NCBI GenBank assembly: GCA_023262245.1
Contig: JALRDC010000099.1
Coordinates: 1-8,183 of the forward strand
Reading direction: 5' to 3'
DNA length: 8,183 nucleotides
Source of the DNA: Flavobacteriaceae bacterium
Lineage (GTDB): Bacteria > Bacteroidota > Bacteroidia > Flavobacteriales > Flavobacteriaceae
Shown: in pieces, positions 1 through 4,633 of the stretch
Position numbering within the stretch: the first letter of the stretch is position 1
How the letters are laid out: each line of letters starts with the position of its first letter
Position numbers and translations under genes: made by a program
The notes under the pieces: model-generated
The model's input: the letters and a program-made list of their open reading frames with translations, nothing else
Database searches by the model: none
Told to the model about the DNA's origin: nothing

Positions 1-681
1 TTGTTTATTTATTTCATCAACAACATCCATACCTGCGATGACTTTACCAAAAACAGTGTAAGATCCATCTAAATGATAGGCTCCGGGACTTTGTTGCACA
101 ATAAAAAACTCATAAGGAGAAGCCAATTTATAAGGATTTTCGATTTCACTACTGGGCATGGATAGAACCCCTCGATGATGTTTATAGCCTTTTCGAGTAT
201 CTGGTGGAAGCAGGTATTTTCCTATTTCACCTCTTTTTTTTGCAGTTTCATACCGGTCTGAGTTACCACCTTGAATGATAAAACCTGGAACAACCCTATG
301 GAATGTAGTATTATTAAAATAGCCTTTCTTAGTGAGGTAAATAAAATTTGCCCTGTGATAGGGTGTATTTTTAAATAGGAGAATATCAATATTTCCAAAA
401 CGGGTACTGATACGCACTTTTTCTTCTTTGTTTTCTTTTTGATATTCAAAAAAGAAGGGGATGGCATTCTGATCGTTTAGAACAATGGATTTTTTTTCAT
501 TTTCCTCTTTGTTCCCATTGTTATCACTTACAGACTTTTTTTGACTCCCAATGTTTTCCTCAATTTTTATAGGAGGGTTTTTGGTGACTTGGGCTTCTTT
601 TTTTTTACTTTGATCTGAACCACATTGATTGAAAAGGAAAGTCCATCCTAAACAGAATATGAGTAATTTTGTTATTCGCAT
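1..681 (-). CDS. Cyclophilin-type peptidyl-prolyl cis-trans isomerase, lipoprotein (3' end cut by window edge)
   Basis: This gene reads in one open frame from an ATG at 681-679 to the left window edge, giving 227 residues without a stop, so its C-terminus is missing, probably by a few dozen residues at most. Residues 1-19 form a hydrophobic signal peptide ending in FNQC, with Cys20 as the likely lipidation site, so the enzyme should be anchored in the envelope. Residues 21-85 are a Lys/Glu/Asn-rich linker of low complexity. The cyclophilin domain starts near residue 88. It contains the family signature FHRVVPGFIIQGGN (127-140), including the catalytic Arg129, Phe134 and Gln137, and the later blocks FFIVQQ (192-197) and YTVFGKVIAGMDVV (208-221). 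The position of human CypA Trp121 is His203, and bacterial cyclophilins often vary there. Cyclophilins catalyse proline cis-trans isomerisation and assist folding of exported proteins. The start codon overlaps that of the divergent Nudix gene. Family assignment is firm; the substrate is unknown. Confidence 0.93.
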   Translation of the reverse strand, partial: MRITKLLIFCLGWTFLFNQCGSDQSKKKEAQVTKNPPIKIEENIGSQKKSVSDNNGNKEENEKKSIVLNDQNAIPFFFEYQKENKEEKVRISTRFGNIDILLFKNTPYHRANFIYLTKKGYFNNTTFHRVVPGFIIQGGNSDRYETAKKRGEIGKYLLPPDTRKGYKHHRGVLSMPSSEIENPYKLASPYEFFIVQQSPGAYHLDGSYTVFGKVIAGMDVVDEINKQ

Positions 682-1321
682 GGATTATAAAACGTTTGTT
701 GATTCTTTTTCAAAAGTAAAGGATTTCCCATTACCAGGAAAAAAAGCTCAATTATTAGCGGCCCCCTTGCAACGCCGGGAGGAGATGCCCCCAGAAAATA
801 TCTATACCAAAAAGGGTAGAGAAGCTGCTGTACTCATCTACTGTTATCCCAAAGGAGGTTTAATGCATTTGTCTTTAATAAAACGATCTTCTTATAAGGG
901 AGTGCATTCCAATCAAATCAGTTTTCCGGGAGGCAAGACTGAGCCTGGAGACCATTCTCTTGGCGCTACAGCCATTCGGGAATGTAAGGAAGAATTGGGC
1001 ACTTCGCTTGCCGAGGAAAAAAAACTGATTCCTTTAACTCCAATATATATTCCTCCCAGTAATTTTATTGTAAGTCCTTTTGTGGGCTATGAAGATCATT
1101 ATCCTCATTTTAATTTAGATTCCAGGGAGGTTGCCTCACATATTGAACTTCCCTTGTTTAAACTTTTAGACCTACAAATAGAACAAAACCTTTTGCAACA
1201 AGGACCTTATAAAGGGACAGCAGTTCCTAGTTATTCATATAACAATCATTTGATTTGGGGAGCAACTGCTATGATTTTAACAGAATTTAAAGTTTATTTG
1301 GCAAGTCTTAGCTCGAATTAG
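680..1321 (+). CDS. Nudix hydrolase, probable CoA pyrophosphatase (NudL/NUDT7-8 type)
   Basis: The protein has 213 residues. It carries the block RSSYKGVHSNQISFPGG (residues 69-85), the UPF0035-type motif that marks CoA pyrophosphatases within the Nudix superfamily, followed by a Nudix box with Gly85, Asp91, Arg100-Glu101, Glu104-Glu105 and Gly107. The acidic Asp91 and the one-residue-longer spacing before Arg-Glu agree with my recollection of NudL and NUDT7. These enzymes hydrolyse CoA or oxidised CoA to phosphopantetheine and adenosine 3',5'-bisphosphate in the cytosol, using Mg or Mn bound by the Glu residues. The region from 115 on (PIYIPPSNFIVSPFVG and the C-terminal HLIWGATAMIL) is typical of flavobacterial members as I recall them. 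I chose the ATG at 680 because MDYKTF fits the usual N-terminus; ATGs at 659 and 629 are in frame but would extend further into the divergent cyclophilin gene. The acyltransferase gene follows after 29 bases, probably in the same transcript. Confidence 0.88.
   Translation: MDYKTFVDSFSKVKDFPLPGKKAQLLAAPLQRREEMPPENIYTKKGREAAVLIYCYPKGGLMHLSLIKRSSYKGVHSNQISFPGGKTEPGDHSLGATAIRECKEELGTSLAEEKKLIPLTPIYIPPSNFIVSPFVGYEDHYPHFNLDSREVASHIELPLFKLLDLQIEQNLLQQGPYKGTAVPSYSYNNHLIWGATAMILTEFKVYLASLSSN
711..718 (-). promoter_or_regulatory. Candidate -7 box for the cyclophilin gene
   Basis: Read on the minus strand this is TACTTTTG, a full match to the Bacteroidota -7 consensus TAnnTTTG. It lies about 30 bases before the cyclophilin ATG and inside the Nudix coding sequence, as it must because the two genes leave no intergenic space. 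No TTG or TTTG -33 box was found at normal spacing (the nearest TTG, at 751-749, is about 30 bases away), so the call is tentative. Confidence 0.25.
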
Positions 1322-1324
1322 TTT

Positions 1325-1332
1325 TATCTTTA
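1325..1332 (+). promoter_or_regulatory. Weak candidate -7 box before the acyltransferase
   Basis: TATCTTTA matches seven of eight positions of the TATCTTTG form of the Bacteroidota -7 box and lies 18 bases before the ATG at 1351. A TTTG at 1297-1300 is 24 bases upstream, slightly longer than usual. It could supply an internal promoter for the acyltransferase, but the short gap also allows read-through from the Nudix gene. Confidence 0.2.
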
Positions 1333-1350
1333 ACAGTCTTTACGATTAAT

Positions 1351-2148
1351 ATGTTTAAAAAAAATCCTTTTGGTCATTACCTAATTTTAAAAAAATGGTT
1401 GATCCGATACTTAGGATTTATGACCCATAGACGTTACAGGGGATTTAATCAATTGAAAATTGAAGGTTCTGAAATCATCAAATCCCTCCCAGATAAAAAT
1501 GTCTTATTTATCTCTAACCACCAAACCTATTTCGCTGATGTCGTTGCAATGTTTCACGTTTTCAATGCTAGCTTAAGTGGAAGAATTGACAGCATAAAAA
1601 ATGTTGGGTATTTATGGAGTCCAAAATTGAATATCTATTATGTTGCGGCCAAAGAAACAATGAAATCGGGACTACTTCCCAGAATACTTGCCTATGCAGG
1701 ATCAATTTCTATAGAACGCACCTGGCGAGAAAAAGGTAAAGAAATAAATCGTCAAGTTAAGATGAGTGATATTACGAATATTGGAGTTGCTTTAAACGAT
1801 GGCTGGGTGGTTACTTTTCCTCAAGGAACCACAAGACCTTTCAAGCCCGTTCGTAAAGGAACCGCTCACATTATTAAACACTACAAACCTATCGTAATTC
1901 CTATTGTTATAGATGGTTTTAGACGCTCATTCGATAAAAAGGGATTGATGATTAAAAAACGAGGAATTTTACAATCCATGATCATCAAAAAACCTTTGGA
2001 GTTTGACTATGAAAATGAAAGTATTGAAAGCATTTTAGAAAAAATAGAATTTGCCATAGAACAGCATTCCTCTTTTCTTAAGGTCATTCCAAAAGAAGAA
2101 TTAGAAGCCAAGAAAAAATTAGACGTTACACGTCAGTGGGATTATTGA
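1351..2148 (+). CDS. 1-acyl-sn-glycerol-3-phosphate acyltransferase family protein (PlsC-like)
   Basis: This 265-residue protein has the block order of the PlsC/LPLAT acyltransferase superfamily, which moves acyl chains onto lysophosphatidate or related lysolipids at the inner face of the membrane. Motif I is SNHQTYFAD (55-63), with His57 and Asp63 separated by five residues instead of the usual four. Motif II is SIERTW (120-125). Motif III is FPQGT (156-160), where the usual Glu of FPEGT is Gln. Motif IV is IVIPIVI (181-187). There is no strong transmembrane helix, only a moderately hydrophobic, basic N-terminus (LILKKWLIRYLGF, 11-23). I recall very similar flavobacterial proteins carrying the same variant motifs, so the fold call is firm but the acceptor substrate is not. 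A role in phospholipid, ornithine-lipid or other lipid acylation is possible. It follows the CoA pyrophosphatase by 29 bases, and its TGA directly abuts the stop of the convergent SOD gene. Confidence 0.85.
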   Translation: MFKKNPFGHYLILKKWLIRYLGFMTHRRYRGFNQLKIEGSEIIKSLPDKNVLFISNHQTYFADVVAMFHVFNASLSGRIDSIKNVGYLWSPKLNIYYVAAKETMKSGLLPRILAYAGSISIERTWREKGKEINRQVKMSDITNIGVALNDGWVVTFPQGTTRPFKPVRKGTAHIIKHYKPIVIPIVIDGFRRSFDKKGLMIKKRGILQSMIIKKPLEFDYENESIESILEKIEFAIEQHSSFLKVIPKEELEAKKKLDVTRQWDY

Positions 2149-2877
2149 TTATTGGATGATCCCAGCACAACTAATACGTGCTCCAGCTGCTCCAGAAGGT
2201 TGAGATGCTAAATCGTCTTCTCCTTGGTGGACAATTATGGCTTTACCAATAATATTCTTAGAAGCATCGTCGCAACCTATACACCAAAGATCAGTACTAA
2301 AACGGATCATTCCGTTTCCATTCTCATCGGCATTAAAATTTCCAATATCTCCCCTGTGATATCCTGTCTCTGCACCCCATGCTCCATGAGGTTGGAAGGT
2401 AGGGTTCCAGTGCCCCCCGGTAGATTTCCCATCTGCAGAAGAACAATCTGCTTTCTCGTGTATATGAATGGCGTGTGTGCCTGGGGACAAACCCATAATT
2501 GAGGCATTCATTGAAACGTTACCGTTTTCCTCAGTAAAACTTACCTCTCCGCTTGTATTAGTATCACTTTTTGGGTTTAATTTAAATTTAATTCGTTTAA
2601 CCATCTTTCGGTTACCAGTAGTTCCCTCTTCCCCATCTGAGGTGAGCATTTCAACTTTTCTCATTACATCTTCATGAGCGCCTTCAATGGTTTGTATCTC
2701 TTCAGAAACTTTACCATTTACAGTTTTCTTGATTGTAATAGTGGCTTTAGAACCAGTATCCGATTTTTCAACTTTAACTTCAATATTTTTTTCATTCTCT
2801 GTTTTTTTAGGAACATCTTGACAGGAAAGAAAGATGCCTAAAAGAATTAACGTTAGGAGGGAACTAATTTTTTTCAT
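2149..2877 (-). CDS. sodC: Cu/Zn superoxide dismutase, lipoprotein
   Basis: The protein has 242 residues. A signal peptide ends in FLSC with Cys19 as the likely lipidated residue, so it should sit in the cell envelope and turn superoxide into oxygen and hydrogen peroxide. Residues 20-95 form an N-terminal extension rich in charged residues and short alternating beta-like segments, absent from ordinary SodC. The SOD domain spans about 96-242. All seven metal ligands can be placed: His138 and His140 (HIHEKADC), the bridging His156 (GGHWNP), His164 (QPHGAWG), His174 and Asp177 (YHRGDIGN) and His217 (IIVHQGEDD). The structural disulfide pair Cys145/Cys237 and the active-site-rim Arg234 (GARISCAG) are also present. 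An extra CxxC (WCIGC, Cys199 and Cys202) lies between the zinc loop and His217. The ATG is preceded by a good -7 box about 45 bases upstream. Convergent with the acyltransferase gene, with no base between the stop codons. Confidence 0.94.
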   Translation of the reverse strand: MKKISSLLTLILLGIFLSCQDVPKKTENEKNIEVKVEKSDTGSKATITIKKTVNGKVSEEIQTIEGAHEDVMRKVEMLTSDGEEGTTGNRKMVKRIKFKLNPKSDTNTSGEVSFTEENGNVSMNASIMGLSPGTHAIHIHEKADCSSADGKSTGGHWNPTFQPHGAWGAETGYHRGDIGNFNADENGNGMIRFSTDLWCIGCDDASKNIIGKAIIVHQGEDDLASQPSGAAGARISCAGIIQ

Positions 2878-2922
2878 GATATTTTTAAGATTTACTGCTT
2901 TATAAAGTTATGATCTACCCTG

Positions 2923-2930
2923 CAAAGATA
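2923..2930 (-). promoter_or_regulatory. Candidate -7 promoter box for sodC
   Basis: Read on the minus strand this is TATCTTTG, a perfect match to the Bacteroidota -7 consensus TAnnTTTG and the form most often seen in flavobacteria. It would start transcription near 2917, leaving a leader of about 40 bases before the sodC ATG. The -33 box is unclear: TTTT at 2953-2950 is at normal spacing, and TTG at 2963-2961 is 30 bases away. Confidence 0.45.
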
Positions 2931-2987
2931 TAAAAGGAATTTAGAGGATAAAATTCATTGCAATTTAGCAAGACAGATAACATTCCT

Positions 2988-2995
2988 TATCTTTA
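2988..2995 (+). promoter_or_regulatory. Candidate -7 promoter box for the DUF3089 gene
   Basis: TATCTTTA matches seven of eight positions of TATCTTTG and lies 13 bases before the TTG start at 3009, which would give a very short leader of roughly 8 bases. A TTTA at 2964-2967, 20 bases upstream, is the only -33-like sequence at normal spacing. It is the best candidate in the 131-bp divergent gap for driving the plus-strand gene run, but remains weak. Confidence 0.3.
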
Positions 2996-3008
2996 GAAAA
3001 AAAATAGT

Positions 3009-4016
3009 TTGAAAAGGGTAATATTACTTTTGTCAGTGGCATTAACTGCCTCGTGTTCTTCTGTTTATAATACTATGGAATTTAGTGCCAGTGCAAGCCC
3101 TACACCCCCAGATTATTCTAAAGAAGAAAGTTGGGCAGTCCTCCCTTCATTGTGGAACAACTCGCTTCAAGAGGTTGTAGGCAAGCCAGAATCCAAAATA
3201 GCAGATGTTTTTTTTATTTATCCAACGCTGTTTACAGACAAAAAAGAAGCGGACTGGAATGCGGATATTTTTGATAAAGCGACAAGAGATAACGTAATTG
3301 AAAAAGCGGTTGTTTATCAAGCTTCAGCTTGGGTAAAAGCTGCGAATCTGTATGTTCCTTTTTATCGACAAGCACATTATCGAATCTTTGTAGACCCCTA
3401 TTCGAAACAAGGAAAGCAAGCTGGAGTCTTAGCATATAGTGATGTAAAAAGAGCATTTAAGTATTACTTAGATCATTACAATAATGGAAAACCAATTATC
3501 ATAGCTTCGCACAGTCAAGGAACTATTCATGCCAAAAGATTACTAAAAGAATTTTTTGATGGAAAACCTTTACAAAGGAATCTAATAGCGGCCTACTTAA
3601 TAGGGTCTAAAATTTTAGAAGAAGAATTTGAAGAGCTTAAAGTTCTAAATGACAAAGAAGCCACTGGAGGATTTATTAGTTGGAATACCTACAAGAAAAA
3701 TAACCTGCCTAAAAATTATGAGAAATGGTACAAAGGGGGAGTTGTTACAAACCCCATAACATGGGATTCAAAAGAAATTGGAGTAAGAGTACTCCATAAG
3801 GGAGTTTTGGCTTCAGATAAAAAAATATACCCCCAAAGCCTGTCAGTGCAAAAAACAGATGGGATTTTGTGGTCCTCTGTCCCAAAAATTAAAAAACGTT
3901 TTTTATTATCCTTTATTAAAAATTATCATTTTGCTGACATCAATTTATTTTGGAAAGACATTCAAGAGAATGCTGTCCTAAGGACCCAAACCTGGTTAAG
4001 TCAAAACAACAAATAA
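3009..4016 (+). CDS. DUF3089 family lipoprotein, alpha/beta-hydrolase-like
   Basis: This 335-residue protein begins with a lipoprotein signal (MKRVILLLSVALTASCSS), with Cys16 in a good lipobox. The start is a TTG: an in-frame stop lies at 2994-2996, and the next Met (residue 23) would remove the whole signal, so TTG is well supported. The body resembles DUF3089, an uncharacterised family with an alpha/beta-hydrolase-like fold. Visible blocks are ADVFFIYPTLF (65-75), YRQAHYRIF (119-127), a nucleophile elbow ASHSQGT (166-172) with Ser169 as candidate nucleophile, and a C-terminal NYHFADINLFWKDI (305-318) with His307 as candidate catalytic base. The first position of the elbow is Ser, not Gly. 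Family members are presumed esterase- or lipase-like, but I know of no established substrate. It should face the periplasm or cell surface. Its TAA overlaps the next gene's ATG by one base, so the two are translationally coupled. Family call good, activity inferred. Confidence 0.82.
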   Translation: MKRVILLLSVALTASCSSVYNTMEFSASASPTPPDYSKEESWAVLPSLWNNSLQEVVGKPESKIADVFFIYPTLFTDKKEADWNADIFDKATRDNVIEKAVVYQASAWVKAANLYVPFYRQAHYRIFVDPYSKQGKQAGVLAYSDVKRAFKYYLDHYNNGKPIIIASHSQGTIHAKRLLKEFFDGKPLQRNLIAAYLIGSKILEEEFEELKVLNDKEATGGFISWNTYKKNNLPKNYEKWYKGGVVTNPITWDSKEIGVRVLHKGVLASDKKIYPQSLSVQKTDGILWSSVPKIKKRFLLSFIKNYHFADINLFWKDIQENAVLRTQTWLSQNNK

Positions 4017-4018
4017 TG
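4014..4018 (+). other. TAATG stop/start overlap
   Basis: The stop TAA (4014-4016) of the DUF3089 gene and the ATG (4016-4018) of the flavin protein gene share one base. No Shine-Dalgarno sequence is visible just before it, so translation of the second gene probably depends on ribosomes finishing the first. This decides the start of the second gene over an in-frame upstream ATG at 3950. Confidence 0.7.
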
Positions 4019-4549
4019 CTACAAGAGCTATTTGAAGACTGCAGGAAACAGTTAAAAGCTGCATTAAAACACAAGAAACACGCTTTTAGATATTTTACTT
4101 TAGCAACGCAAGCAGGTAGTTCACCTCATTTACGTACCGTTGTTTTAAGAGATTTTAATCCTGACAAGCTCCATTTTACCATTTTTACTGATAGCAGGTC
4201 GGCTAAAGTTTCCGAATTAAGAAAAAATCACAGAGCTCAACTATTATTTTATGACTCGACAAGATTGATTCAGCTTGTTGTTGAAGTTAAGCTATTTAGT
4301 ATGGAAGAGAATTTAGAAACTTACAATGCCCTTCCTGACCCCACTAAAAAAGATTATACTAGCATTCAGAGTCCTGGATCTATTATTAAAGGTCCTGATG
4401 AAGTTGATCATGATTCTTCAAAGGAACATTTTTTACAATTAGAATTTCAAGCAATTCAACTGGAATATTTAAAACTTAAACGTCCCAATCATTTGAGAGC
4501 AAGATTTTCTAGAGAGGATGGCTGGAAAGGAGTTTTTGTGGCTCCATAG
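4016..4549 (+). CDS. Pyridoxamine 5'-phosphate oxidase-like FMN-binding protein
   Basis: The protein has 177 residues and the split-barrel flavin-binding fold of the PNPOx superfamily, close to the Alr4036-type group of pyridoxamine phosphate oxidase-related proteins. Visible FMN-binding blocks are LRTVVLRDF (39-47), FTIFTDSRSAKVSEL (54-68) and QLVVEVKLF (86-94). The C-terminal block is LRARFSREDGWKGVFVAP (160-177). Genuine PdxH enzymes are about 210-220 residues. By hand alignment, the phosphate-substrate residues of the PdxH C-terminus (the Arg-x-His pair and the Arg of the terminal RLAP) are not kept here: the end is FVAP. It may therefore be an FMN- or F420-type reductase, or an oxidase of unknown substrate, rather than the vitamin B6 enzyme. 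It is cytosolic, with no signal peptide. It overlaps the upstream DUF3089 gene by one base, suggesting coupled expression, though no functional link is obvious. An 84-base gap follows. Confidence 0.82.
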   Translation: MLQELFEDCRKQLKAALKHKKHAFRYFTLATQAGSSPHLRTVVLRDFNPDKLHFTIFTDSRSAKVSELRKNHRAQLLFYDSTRLIQLVVEVKLFSMEENLETYNALPDPTKKDYTSIQSPGSIIKGPDEVDHDSSKEHFLQLEFQAIQLEYLKLKRPNHLRARFSREDGWKGVFVAP

Positions 4550-4633
4550 TCAAAGAATTTATTTTTTTTGTATTTTCCATCTTCCAACTCAAACAAAAAA
4601 CATATGTCCTCTAAAAAATCCAAATCAAACACT

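Noticed and set aside
664..671. TAATTTTG on the plus strand as the Nudix gene promoter.
   Set aside because: It matches TAnnTTTG but lies nine bases before the ATG at 680, would give an almost leaderless mRNA, and has no -33 box at normal spacing, so it was not listed as a feature.
932..1003. The Nudix box has Asp91 in place of the first Glu and one extra residue before Arg-Glu, seemingly defective.
   Set aside because: As far as I recall the same arrangement is normal for the CoA pyrophosphatase subgroup (NudL, NUDT7), so it supports the assignment instead of suggesting loss of activity.
2224..2677. Open frames of 66 to 92 codons opposite or out of frame within sodC.
   Set aside because: Their translations show no recognisable family, signal or codon pattern, and sodC is complete with all ligands, so they are shadows.
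4529..4569. Possible intrinsic terminator: GGAG (4529-4532) pairing with CTCC (4542-4545) before an eight-T run at 4562-4569.
   Set aside because: The stem is only four base pairs with a nine-base loop, it overlaps the end of the coding sequence, and the T run is 16 bases away, so it does not fit an intrinsic terminator.
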